From Candidatus Brevundimonas phytovorans (lineage in GTDB: Bacteria; Pseudomonadota; Alphaproteobacteria; Caulobacterales; Caulobacteraceae): a DNA stretch of 64,000 bases. Under the pieces are notes generated by a model, which saw only the letters and a list, made by a program, of their open reading frames with translations, was not told the DNA's origin and did not search any database. Of the stretch, positions 48,566-56,339 are shown one piece after another. The position numbers and the translations under genes were made by a program. Where the stretch lies: NCBI GenBank assembly GCA_029203145.1, contig CP119309.1, forward strand, positions 955,001 to 1,019,000, in the 5' to 3' direction. Within the stretch, counting starts at the first letter, position 1; every line of letters starts with the position of its first letter.

Positions 48566-50311
48566 CTACCGGAAGCCTATCGAATCTTTCGCGCTATCCG
48601 GACCGCTCCATTCTTGGATCTGCTGGTCCTGCCGCAATCTCAACCTACGCCATTCCAGGCCGGAGAAAACGTCATCCAGGTCCCGGGAGGAGCCAAGCGG
48701 CAGCGCCGCTTCCGCCTCCAGCCAGAAGCGCTGCGCCAGGGCATCGTCCGCTTCCCAAGCCTGTCGCCACCACCTCTCCATGCCATTCCGGGCTGCCATG
48801 AGAGCGGATGCAGATGGCAAACGATCGCGCTTTGAGTTGCGATTTATGCTCGCGCGCGCCGGAAACAGATTCCACAGATCGCTGCTGGGCCATGCCGTCC
48901 AAGGCAGGCAGTGATCGATGTCAAAACCCTGAGCGGTCAGGCGCCCGCCGGTCCATATGCATTCCACCGGTTGGTTTCCGTCGATCAGGCGCCGGCCAAC
49001 CTTGCGCGCGAGCGCCGTGTCGCGAACCGGATCGAGCCATTGTAGGGCAGCTTCGCATTCTCCCAGCGCGATCGGCCGTCCCATTCTGAGGGCGAAGCCC
49101 TCGATTAGACGTGCCCATTCCCTGACCAAAACTGGCTCGACCCACGCGCCTAGCCGTAGCAGGGTGCGCCAAACAGGGCCTGGAACACCAATAGAGCCGA
49201 ACCCACGCAGGGTTTCGGCGTCCATAATGATTTCGCCCTGGTGTTTGGTGGAACGCGCCGGCGCTACCTCGAAAACCGGAGCGTCGGAGTTCGGATACCG
49301 CGTGTAGCGTGCAGGCATGCGACAGATGGTGGAGCGTGCATCCCCCAGCGCCTGGGCGATGGCAGTCGCTCGATCGCCAGTGAACCGGGCGCCTATGCGC
49401 AGGTCCTGGCCAACCACTTGATCGACAAGCAGTTGGCGGAATGCTGGGCCGGCGAAGCCCAGCCTCTCCGCGCCGCGATTGCCCGGCAATTGCGGCAGTT
49501 CGTCTCGAGCGAGCGGCAGGTACATACGCAGCCAGTTCAGAGCTACGGCGCCCAGTGGAACCTCGACAATGTCCGCATCCAGCCGTTCGACTGCTAGGGC
49601 CGGCGCGGTGTCGGCGATCCTCGCAAGGGAGCGCAGAAGGCCCAATTTATAGGTCGACGACTTTTCATCGTTGAGGATGATCCCCCGTATCAGGGGCAGC
49701 GCGCCTGCACCGTCGTCAGGCATTTGCAGCGCATAGGATGTCCATTGAACACCGGTGCGCCCCTGAAGGTCGGCGCTCTCGCTGATCCGCAGCATCGTCA
49801 GGCCGTGCGCGCGGGCGTGGGCCTCCATCTCGCCGCGGGGAATCGGCCACATTGGCCGGTCTGGCGCGCCCGCTCCGTCGCGCACAGTTATGAGAAGACG
49901 CCCGCCCGGTTTCAGGAGGGCGACAATCTTTCGGAAGGCGCGGCGGCGCTCGTCCGGCGGCACGTGCATCAAGACGCCGCTGAGGAGGATGACGTCGAAC
50001 GACAATCCGAGGCGGTGGGTGACGGTCAGGGCCGGCAAGTGGTCTTCGAGCCAACGGATGTCTTTGCCGGCGTGATAGGCGGCGGCAGCGCTTCTCATCG
50101 CCCGCGAGGGCTCGACCGCGACAACGTCAAAGCCGCGGCTCTTTAGCCAAGCTGCGTCACGGCCCGAGCCTGCACCGATGTCCAAAGCGAGGCGATCCAA
50201 GCCGGGCGGCAGCAAATCTAGAAAGGCGCCATGCACCTCGTCCGATTGCAGGCCCTCATATTGAGCGGCTAGCTCCGCTCCTTGGGCGTCGTATCCCGCC
50301 ACCGCCCTCAT
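48566..50311 (-). CDS. SAM methyltransferase fused to an HNH nuclease
   Basis: A 581-residue two-domain protein. Residues 30-200 are a class I methyltransferase: LALDIGAGSGRDAAWLKSRGF with VVAVEPS, then FDVILLSGVLMHVPPDERRR and LLKPGGRLLITVRDG. A middle region (205-370) is unrecognised. The C-terminal part has an HNH-like nuclease: CIWTGGRLTAQGFDIDHCLPW, then SSDLWNLFPARASINRNSKRDRLPS (about 465-515), with the DxDH, N and N..K pattern. There is no sign of DNA methyltransferase target motifs. The first domain looks like small-molecule or general methyltransferases, so what it methylates is open. The ATG at 50311 is its only good start. Confidence 0.8.
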   Translation of the reverse strand: MRAVAGYDAQGAELAAQYEGLQSDEVHGAFLDLLPPGLDRLALDIGAGSGRDAAWLKSRGFDVVAVEPSRAMRSAAAAYHAGKDIRWLEDHLPALTVTHRLGLSFDVILLSGVLMHVPPDERRRAFRKIVALLKPGGRLLITVRDGAGAPDRPMWPIPRGEMEAHARAHGLTMLRISESADLQGRTGVQWTSYALQMPDDGAGALPLIRGIILNDEKSSTYKLGLLRSLARIADTAPALAVERLDADIVEVPLGAVALNWLRMYLPLARDELPQLPGNRGAERLGFAGPAFRQLLVDQVVGQDLRIGARFTGDRATAIAQALGDARSTICRMPARYTRYPNSDAPVFEVAPARSTKHQGEIIMDAETLRGFGSIGVPGPVWRTLLRLGAWVEPVLVREWARLIEGFALRMGRPIALGECEAALQWLDPVRDTALARKVGRRLIDGNQPVECIWTGGRLTAQGFDIDHCLPWTAWPSSDLWNLFPARASINRNSKRDRLPSASALMAARNGMERWWRQAWEADDALAQRFWLEAEAALPLGSSRDLDDVFSGLEWRRLRLRQDQQIQEWSGPDSAKDSIGFR

Positions 50312-50837
50312 TGCACCTCATCTCCGTCCCTGCACCCAACCTAGGGGAGCAGCCTTCAGTGTTCCAGCGCTTCAGATCGGAGCTGTTCAAGCTCCCAGGG
50401 CCGTACGGTTTCGCCACGCATTGGCACGAGATCCCCGCTTAATCTGAGAAGGCGAACCGAGCAGATGGCCTGTCGATCAGCACCTCCAGATCGCGACTGC
50501 GCCTTTCCATGAACGAGCAGCGGCTCGTGGGCTGCTGCGCTCCCGTGGACGTAGAAGGCCTGACGCGGCTGTGTATTCTGCCCTGGCCTCTTTCAGTCAC
50601 GCTTGTGCGGCCTCTCGAAAGGCGGATCTGACCGGAATCCGGTCGGCAGGGCGCAACCGCGCGCTCGAGTTTCTTCCCCGGCCGAAGGCCTCCTCGCGGC
50701 ACAAGAAACCCTGGCTTCCGGTCCTCCGCCTTGCTGCGGGGCGTCGCTTCGCTCCGCCTGCGCGCCGCCCGGGCCCCGGTCTTCCGGTCGCCATCGAGGC
50801 CGCGGCAGGCGTGGCCCGAAGCAAAGGAGAGACTGAC
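50312..50837. other. Gene-poor stretch upstream of DUF736
   Basis: No convincing gene. A 27-codon frame near 50359-50442 (FQRFRSELFKLPGPYGFATH, ending EIPA) may be the tail of a lost gene. The last 150 bases before the DUF736 gene hold short inverted GC-rich segments typical of leader regions on mobile elements. There is no clear terminator. Confidence 0.35.
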
Positions 50838-51131
50838 GTGGCCGCTATTGGAACCTTCACCGCCCAGGGCGAGGGCTACGCTGGGTCGATCACGACCCTG
50901 ACCCTCGACGTCAAGGCGGCGACCTTCCGGCCGAACGATAAGGCGGACGACAAGGCGCCGGACTACCGCATCTTCGCGGGCCAGACCGAGTTCGGCGCCG
51001 CCTGGAGGAAGACCTCCCGCGAGAACCGGGGATACCTTTCGGTCAAGCTGGACGACCCGAGCTTCCCGGCGCCGATCTACGCCTCCCTGGTCGAGGTCGA
51101 GGGCGGGCACAGCTTGATCTGGTCCCGCTGA
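50838..51131 (+). CDS. DUF736-family protein
   Basis: A 97-residue protein with the DUF736 core: IGTFTAQGEGYAGSITTL, then DYRIFAGQTEFGAAW and GYLSVKLDDPSFPAPIYASL. DUF736 proteins are found almost only on plasmids and integrative conjugative elements of alphaproteobacteria; function is unknown. The GTG start at 50838 follows AAAGGAGA. It leads a cluster of mobilisation genes. Confidence 0.9.
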   Translation: MAAIGTFTAQGEGYAGSITTLTLDVKAATFRPNDKADDKAPDYRIFAGQTEFGAAWRKTSRENRGYLSVKLDDPSFPAPIYASLVEVEGGHSLIWSR

Positions 51132-51201
51132 ACCGGAGCGGCGGCGCGTGATGCGTGCCGCCGCCCCTTCATCCGAACAACTCATCTCCGAGGAGGCCGC
51201 C

Positions 51202-52077
51202 ATGACGCGCCCCGCCGATCCCGCTCGTCCGGACATCTACACCCGGATCACCAACCAGATCATCGACCAGCTGGAGGCCGGCGTCCGGCCTTGGACGCAG
51301 CCCTGGACCGGAGGACGTCCCGTCACCCGTCCGCTTCGCCACGACGGCACGCCCTATACCGGCGTCAACATCCTGCTGCTTTGGTCGGAAGCCTTCAACC
51401 GAGGCTTCGCCTCGCCGACCTGGATGACCTTCCGTCAGGCGCTTGCGCTGGGCGCCCACGTTCGCAAAGGCGAGAAGGGCTCCACGGTCGTCTACGCTAA
51501 CCGGATCGTGCGCACCGAAACCGACGAGGCGGGCGATGAGGTCGAACAGCGCATCCCGTTCCTGAAGGCCTACACTGTCTTTAACGTCGAACAGATCGAC
51601 GATCTGCCGGACGCTTGCCGGCCGACGCCGCCGGAGCCGATCAATCCCGACAAACGGCTGGAAAGGATCGAACGCTTTTTCGCAGGGCTGGAGGCCGACA
51701 TCCGTCATGGCGGATCGGCGGCCTATTACGTCCCGGCGTCGGACCGGGTGCAGATGCCGCCGTTCGAGACCTTCCGCGACGCGGGCGCCTACTACGCCAC
51801 TCTTGGCCATGAGTGCATCCACTGGACGGGCCATGAAACACGGCTGGCCCGAGACTTCAGCCGCTCGGCTCAGGCTTACGCCCGCGAGGAGCTTGTCGCC
51901 GAACTGGGCGCCGCCTTCCTCTGCGCCGACCTGGAACTAGAACTGGAGCCGCGGGAGGACCACGCCGCCTATCTCGGCCACTGGCTCGACGTGCTGAAGG
52001 CCGACAAACGGTTCCTGTTCTCGGCGGCGGCCCATGCGCAACGGGCGGTGGCCAGGCTGCATGAAGCGCATCCTTGA
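51202..52077 (+). CDS. ArdC-like antirestriction protein with zincin metallopeptidase domain
   Basis: A 291-residue protein. The N-terminal ssDNA-binding region reads IYTRITNQIIDQLEAGVRPW, then YTGVNILLLW and TWMTFRQALALGAHVRKGEKGS. The C-terminal zincin has LGHECIHWTGH with the HExxH zinc site (about 205-215) and a downstream EELVAELGAAFL glutamate. ArdC proteins protect incoming DNA from restriction during conjugation. The ATG at 51202 follows GAGGAGG. It sits 70 bases after DUF736. Confidence 0.92.
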   Translation: MTRPADPARPDIYTRITNQIIDQLEAGVRPWTQPWTGGRPVTRPLRHDGTPYTGVNILLLWSEAFNRGFASPTWMTFRQALALGAHVRKGEKGSTVVYANRIVRTETDEAGDEVEQRIPFLKAYTVFNVEQIDDLPDACRPTPPEPINPDKRLERIERFFAGLEADIRHGGSAAYYVPASDRVQMPPFETFRDAGAYYATLGHECIHWTGHETRLARDFSRSAQAYAREELVAELGAAFLCADLELELEPREDHAAYLGHWLDVLKADKRFLFSAAAHAQRAVARLHEAHP

Positions 52078-52106
52078 CGTGCCGGTTTCCTAGCTTTGAG
52101 GTTTGA

Positions 52107-52140
52107 GCCGCGTCCCGACCAGGCGCGGCCTTTCCTTTGT
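52107..52140 (+). terminator. Terminator-like hairpin after ardC
   Basis: GCCGCG at 52107-52112 pairs with CGCGGC at 52124-52129, with an 11-base loop, followed by CTTTCCTTTG. It lies 30 bases after the ardC-like stop. The T-rich tail is imperfect. Confidence 0.55.
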
Positions 52141-52318
52141 CGGGGGCCGCTGTCATTGGACGGTGCGCTCCACCCCCGGTTGAGCGCGTTGGTCGAGCGG
52201 CGGTTTCCAGTACGTCGAAGCGAGGGCAGGGTCTTCCGTAGGCCTACGGGGCGAGGCGGTTGGAGGTCTAGGGCAGGATAGGCTTTGCGCCGGCAATGTC
52301 TGACAGAGCCCTTTCCCC
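52141..52318. other. Candidate oriT region upstream of mobC
   Basis: This gene-free segment lies directly before the mobC-relaxase pair, where transfer origins usually sit. It contains a perfect 14-bp palindrome CCGTAGGCCTACGG at 52236-52249 and a GC-rich stretch. No nick-site consensus can be assigned by eye. Confidence 0.35.
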
Positions 52319-52840
52319 ATGGACCGCTTCACTGTTCGCCTTCCGCCCGACCTGGCTCGCCGCTTCGATGCGGCGGCGAGCGCGTGCGGCGGGCGGTCGA
52401 GGCTGTTGAGGCGGCTGATCGAGGCCTCGGCCGGAGATGGGGATCCGCGTTCCGGACCGGCGTCGGCGGAGCCGCTGACCGGGAAACTGACCCTTAGGCT
52501 TGGCGCTGCCGATCTCGCCGCCGTAGAGGCTGAGGCGACGAGGGTCGGCCTGTCGCGCACCCAGTGGGTGGTCGCCCTCGTGCGCCGGCGGCTCCACGGC
52601 CAGCCGCAGCTTTCGCCGGGGGAGGCCGTCGCCTTTATCGAGATCCAGCGCGACCTGCGCCGGATCGGCGTGAACCTGAACCAGATCGCCCGGACCGTGA
52701 ATGCGACGGTCCCGGGTGGGCGGGCGCCTGGTGTTGAGCTGGATCGCGTCCTCGCCTTTGCAGAGGAGGTTAGAGGCGGCCTGTCGGGCCTGCGGCGGGC
52801 GTTCGAGGGCAACCTCGACTACTGGTCGGCCGGCTCATGA
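52319..52840 (+). CDS. MobC-like relaxosome accessory protein
   Basis: A 173-residue protein. It opens with a ribbon-helix-helix-like segment (FTVRLPPDLARRFDAAASACGG, SRLLRRLIE). The MobC core is EAVAFIEIQRDLRRIGVNLNQIARTVN at about 102-128. Such proteins open the origin for the relaxase. The gene overlaps the relaxase gene by four bases (ATGA). Confidence 0.85.
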   Translation: MDRFTVRLPPDLARRFDAAASACGGRSRLLRRLIEASAGDGDPRSGPASAEPLTGKLTLRLGAADLAAVEAEATRVGLSRTQWVVALVRRRLHGQPQLSPGEAVAFIEIQRDLRRIGVNLNQIARTVNATVPGGRAPGVELDRVLAFAEEVRGGLSGLRRAFEGNLDYWSAGS

Positions 52841-53868
52841 CGGACTTCCGGCCGCCTTCGGGTTTCGAGGAGGCGCTGCGGCCGCCGGTCCAGCCGGCGC
52901 GGGCGCGGATCACCCGGTCGGTGCTTGGGCGGGCGGGAGAGGGACGCGGCCAGGGCGCGCGGGCGACGCTTGCACGTGTGGCGCGGCGGGCGCCGGAGGC
53001 CATGGTCAAGATCACCGGCAAGACGCATGACGCCGGTCATCTCGCCCGGCACCTCGATTATATCTCCCGCAACGGACGCTTGTCCCTGGAAGGCCCGGAC
53101 GGCGAACGGTTGAAGGGGCGCGCCGAGGTGCGGACGCTGGCGGACGACTGGGCTGGAGAGTTATCGGCGGAGCCTATGCGGCGGCGAGCGGCGGTCTCCA
53201 TGTCGATCGTGCTGAGCATGCCGGCGGGCATCGCGCCGTTTCGTGTGGAGGACGCGTCGCGGGCCTTTGCGGAGCATGTGTTCGGCGAGCGCTTCTCTTA
53301 CGTCTTCGTCCTGCACGACGAGGACCGGCATCCGCACGTCCACCTGACGGTGAGGATGTCAGGCCGTGACGGCGCGCGGCTGAATCCCAGGAAGGCGGAT
53401 CTCCAGAGGTGGCGGGAGGTCTTCGCTGCAGCCCTGCGAGAGCGCGGCGTCGAAGCGGAGGCGACGCCGCGTCGGACGCGGGGCGTGGTGCGCAAGGCGG
53501 AGCGGACCTCTGTTCGCAAGGCGCGAGAGCGGTTTGAGGCGGGGGCGGGCCCCATGCCCAAGGTGTTGGCGGGCGCCTTGCGCGAGGCGGCGGGCGGGGA
53601 GGGCGAAGGGGCGGTCTGGGAGCGTCAGGCGATCGAACGCCAGCGTCTCATCCGGCGCGCCTATGTGGCGGAGGCGCTGGCGCTTGCGCGCTCCGATGAT
53701 CCGCAGGACCGTGAGCTCGGTCGCTCAGTCGAGGCCTTCGTCCGCAGCCTTCCGAAGCCCGAAACCCGGCGGATGCGTCTGCGTGACGAGATCGCGGCGG
53801 TCCGGGACCGTGCCGATAGCGGAGCGACCAGGTCGCCTGATCCGGATCCTCGGGGGCGTTCGCGTTGA
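52837..53868 (+). CDS. MobA/VirD2-type relaxase
   Basis: A 343-residue relaxase. The central domain shows HLARHLDYISRNG with the likely catalytic tyrosine, and the metal-binding motif VFVLHDEDRHPHVHLTVRM with the HPHVH triad (about 164-176). The C-terminal ~110 residues are basic and helical, with no primase or helicase, so this is a short mobilisation type. It should nick the element's oriT and pilot single-stranded DNA through another element's secretion system, as no transfer channel genes are visible here. It is convergent with hipA. Confidence 0.92.
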   Translation: MTDFRPPSGFEEALRPPVQPARARITRSVLGRAGEGRGQGARATLARVARRAPEAMVKITGKTHDAGHLARHLDYISRNGRLSLEGPDGERLKGRAEVRTLADDWAGELSAEPMRRRAAVSMSIVLSMPAGIAPFRVEDASRAFAEHVFGERFSYVFVLHDEDRHPHVHLTVRMSGRDGARLNPRKADLQRWREVFAAALRERGVEAEATPRRTRGVVRKAERTSVRKARERFEAGAGPMPKVLAGALREAAGGEGEGAVWERQAIERQRLIRRAYVAEALALARSDDPQDRELGRSVEAFVRSLPKPETRRMRLRDEIAAVRDRADSGATRSPDPDPRGRSR

Positions 53869-53875
53869 GGCGATG

Positions 53876-55192
53876 TCAGTCGGCTTTGGCCGCTTTCAGC
53901 TCAAGGCGGAGGGCGCGTTGGATGCGGACGGCGTCGGCTTCATAGACGCCGGCGTCGTCGGCGTAGGCGCGCCAGGCCGAGACCGGGGCGCTGACTTCCG
54001 CGATCAGGGCGAGGGCTCTTCGGCGGTTGAAGCCGCAGTAGCCCCCGAAGGCGACGAGGTCCTCCAGGTCGAAGTCGTCGCGCTTGCCGTTCAGGCTCAT
54101 CTGATGTTGCCGGGTCCAGGGACCTGACGGGTTGTAGGCATAGGCCATGTCATAGGCGGGGGAGAGCCGCCAGGCGCCGGTGCGGTCCATCAGGAAGGCG
54201 ATGTTCTTGACGTGGTCGTCCTGGTTGCGGATCAGGATGTTGAAGACCGCGCGGCGAAACTGCTGCTCGATGTCGACCGCCGGCAGGCCGAGCCTGCGGA
54301 TCGTCTCGACGGCCTGTTCGTAGGCGTAGGCGCCGGCGGCGTTGAAATCGAAATGACGGATGGCCGCCAGGGACTGCATGTGCAGCTTGTCGCCCGTCGA
54401 CGTCCGGTCGAAACGCCGGGTCATGAAGTGGCTGCGGCCGCCCTCCTGGTGGAGGCGGCATTCGGACATATCGATGCCGGCGTCGGCCGCCATGCGTGAG
54501 AAGGCGTATTCGATCAGGCCGAAACCCTGGGGATCGGCCAGTTCCTTGTCGCGGTTGTTGCTCACCCCGTCGAACTTGATCAGCCAGTAGGTGAAGCCGG
54601 CGTCCGCCGGAAGCTGACCGGAGCGGAACTCGCCGGTGGCCTCATTCCAGGCGAGCACCGCCTTGGCGCGGGCTCCGCCGGCCGAGGTGCCGACGCGCAG
54701 GATCTCCTCCAGTGTGTCGCGGTCGTCCTCGCCAGACAGGACGCCGTGCAGGTCGGCGCGGGCGTCGAGGACCTGGTTGGCGAGGTCGACGAGGGCGTCG
54801 ATCTGTATGGGACGCGAGCGGCGCTCGGTCTTGAGGATGGTCGGGTGGAACTCGAGCGCGCCCATGCCGCGCGTGCCGATGTAGCAGAGGCGTTCCACGG
54901 GATTGAAGCTGGCGGCGTCGCGGCCTTCGCGCGCGAGCCAGGCGTCGATCAGGGCGTTGCCGTACTTATCGGGAAGGGAGTCCGCCAGGAGGCCGGGCAG
55001 GCCCTTGAAGGCGTCCCGCGGCAGTTCGGGGAAGGCGTAGGGCGCCGCGTTGAGCGGCATGGCGAGCGGCGCCAGCTCCACCCCGCTGCCGAGGAAGTCG
55101 GGCATGTACTGGAAGACGGCGTGGCCGCGGTCTTCGACCCAGCTGACGGCGCCGATGTCGGTGCCCCACAGGCGGATGACGGCGTCGGTCAT
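53876..55192 (-). CDS. HipA-family serine/threonine kinase toxin
   Basis: A 438-residue HipA-like kinase. The N-lobe has the Couple_hipA region (GHAVFQYMPDFLGSGVEL, FKGLPGLLADSLPDKYGN). The activation or P-loop region is RVGTSAGGARAKAVLAW (about 163-179), with lysine in YWLIKFDG. The catalytic loop NQDDHVKNIAFLMD and metal motif LSPAYDMAYAYN follow. HipA kinases phosphorylate tRNA synthetases and cause dormancy; the target here is unknown. The ATG at 55192 overlaps the antitoxin stop (ATGA). Confidence 0.92.
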   Translation of the reverse strand: MTDAVIRLWGTDIGAVSWVEDRGHAVFQYMPDFLGSGVELAPLAMPLNAAPYAFPELPRDAFKGLPGLLADSLPDKYGNALIDAWLAREGRDAASFNPVERLCYIGTRGMGALEFHPTILKTERRSRPIQIDALVDLANQVLDARADLHGVLSGEDDRDTLEEILRVGTSAGGARAKAVLAWNEATGEFRSGQLPADAGFTYWLIKFDGVSNNRDKELADPQGFGLIEYAFSRMAADAGIDMSECRLHQEGGRSHFMTRRFDRTSTGDKLHMQSLAAIRHFDFNAAGAYAYEQAVETIRRLGLPAVDIEQQFRRAVFNILIRNQDDHVKNIAFLMDRTGAWRLSPAYDMAYAYNPSGPWTRQHQMSLNGKRDDFDLEDLVAFGGYCGFNRRRALALIAEVSAPVSAWRAYADDAGVYEADAVRIQRALRLELKAAKAD

Positions 55193-55533
55193 GACTGGTC
55201 GCCCCAGGCCCAGCGGGAGGCGGGCGGGGGCGAGGCGGCGGGCGCCGCCCGCTTACGCTCCCGGCCGGCCGGGCGCACCCGTTCGACCGGGCGGATGTCC
55301 AGGGCGGGCGTCAGGGCGTCGAGGCGGCCGGCGATCTGCAGGGCGTCCATCACGCGGATGAGGTTGTCGAGGGAGATGTTCTTTCCGTCTTCCAGGCGGC
55401 GCAGGGTGCTGAGCGACAGTCCTGCCTCTGTCGCGAGCTGCGCCTGGGAGAGATTCCGGCTGAGACGTTCAGCCGCCAGTCCGCGGCCCAGGCGTTCAGC
55501 CTGGCGATCGATTTCCGCCTCAGCGATCGGCAT
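55189..55533 (-). CDS. HipB-like helix-turn-helix antitoxin
   Basis: A 114-residue protein with a Cro/C1-type helix-turn-helix: LAAERLSRNLSQAQLATEAGLSLSTLRRLEDGK (about 19-51). The C-terminal half is a disordered Pro/Ala/Arg tail, as expected for the toxin-neutralising part. It is promoter-proximal to hipA and should repress the pair through the repeated operator just upstream. Confidence 0.9.
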   Translation of the reverse strand: MPIAEAEIDRQAERLGRGLAAERLSRNLSQAQLATEAGLSLSTLRRLEDGKNISLDNLIRVMDALQIAGRLDALTPALDIRPVERVRPAGRERKRAAPAASPPPASRWAWGDQS

Positions 55534-55547
55534 TCAATCCTCCATAT

Positions 55548-55674
55548 ATGAACGATTGTCGCTCATCGGATATGATATCGTCTATATATGAGTGATTGTG
55601 AGGAGTCCATATAGGGTGAGTTGTTATCGCTCATATATGACCATTAATGTCACTTTGAACGCATGATAGCTCAT
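55548..55674. promoter_or_regulatory. Repeated hipBA operator region
   Basis: Upstream of hipB lie four related sites built on ATGA-N-CGAT / ATCGCTCAT: 55548-55566 (ATGAACGATTGTCGCTCAT, an inverted repeat), 55588-55605 (ATGAGTGATTGTGAGGAG), 55616-55634 (GTGAGTTGTTATCGCTCAT) and 55661-55674 (GCATGATAGCTCAT). The perfect palindrome TCATATATGA occurs at 55631-55640. Their AT-rich composition contrasts with the flanks. These are the likely HipB binding sites and promoter. Confidence 0.7.
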
Positions 55675-55691
55675 ATGTAGATGTTTATGGT

Positions 55692-56339
55692 TTAGCGATC
55701 CCTATCCCGCATCCGCGTCTGACCGGCATCGCGTTCGAACCGCCGGCCGGCGTCGAGATGATGAATGACGCGGGCGACGGCGCGCTGCATCAGGCGCTCC
55801 CGGGCGGCGGGGTCCTTGATGAGGGCGCGGACGGCGACGGCGACCTGGGCCATCCGCGTCGGCGCCTGGTTTTCAGCCCGGATCCGGTCTTCGTCCTTCC
55901 GGGCTGTCTTGCGGGGCGGGGTCTTTCGCTCCGCCGCCTGACGGTCGATCTCCCGGTGGCGATAGCCCCGGACCCGGAGGTCGAGAGCCTGGGCCTGGAC
56001 CCATACCTCTCGTCGGAAGGCCGGATCGCCGCTGACGACGATTTCACGCCAGCCGCGGTGGACGGCGATCCGCAGCATGTCCCTGACCACGTCGGGATAG
56101 GGCTCGCGCGCGGTGAGGCGCCGGCCATGATCCCGGAAAAGCGCCTCTCCGCTCCGGTTGTCCCGGTGAAAGCGTTCAGCCCTGCCTCTCCGGTCGTGCT
56201 CGACGAGGTATTTCGCCTCCAGCCCCTCGGGCAGGTCGCCCTTGCGGCGTGAGACCGGGGCCTTCTGCGGACCGGGCGGAGGTCCGAGACTATTCTCCGT
56301 CTCGCGGCCTGGGGGCTGGGCGGTTCTGTTTATGGCCAT
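55692..56339 (-). CDS. LPD7-domain protein associated with relaxase/conjugation genes
   Basis: A 215-residue protein. The LPD7 (large polyvalent-protein-associated) module spans about residues 40-140: FHRDNRSGEALFRDHG, RLTAREPYPDVVRDML, GWREIVVSGDPAFRREVWVQA, LDLRVRGYRHREID. LPD7 is normally found on relaxase-linked proteins of conjugative elements. The ATG at 56339 overlaps the stop of the TraG-derived coding end (ATGA), so this order is original to the transfer module. Confidence 0.8.
   Translation of the reverse strand: MAINRTAQPPGRETENSLGPPPGPQKAPVSRRKGDLPEGLEAKYLVEHDRRGRAERFHRDNRSGEALFRDHGRRLTAREPYPDVVRDMLRIAVHRGWREIVVSGDPAFRREVWVQAQALDLRVRGYRHREIDRQAAERKTPPRKTARKDEDRIRAENQAPTRMAQVAVAVRALIKDPAARERLMQRAVARVIHHLDAGRRFERDAGQTRMRDRDR

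Noticed and set aside
53876..55192. Rightward frames opposite hipA
   Set aside because: HipA catalytic motifs are all on the leftward strand.
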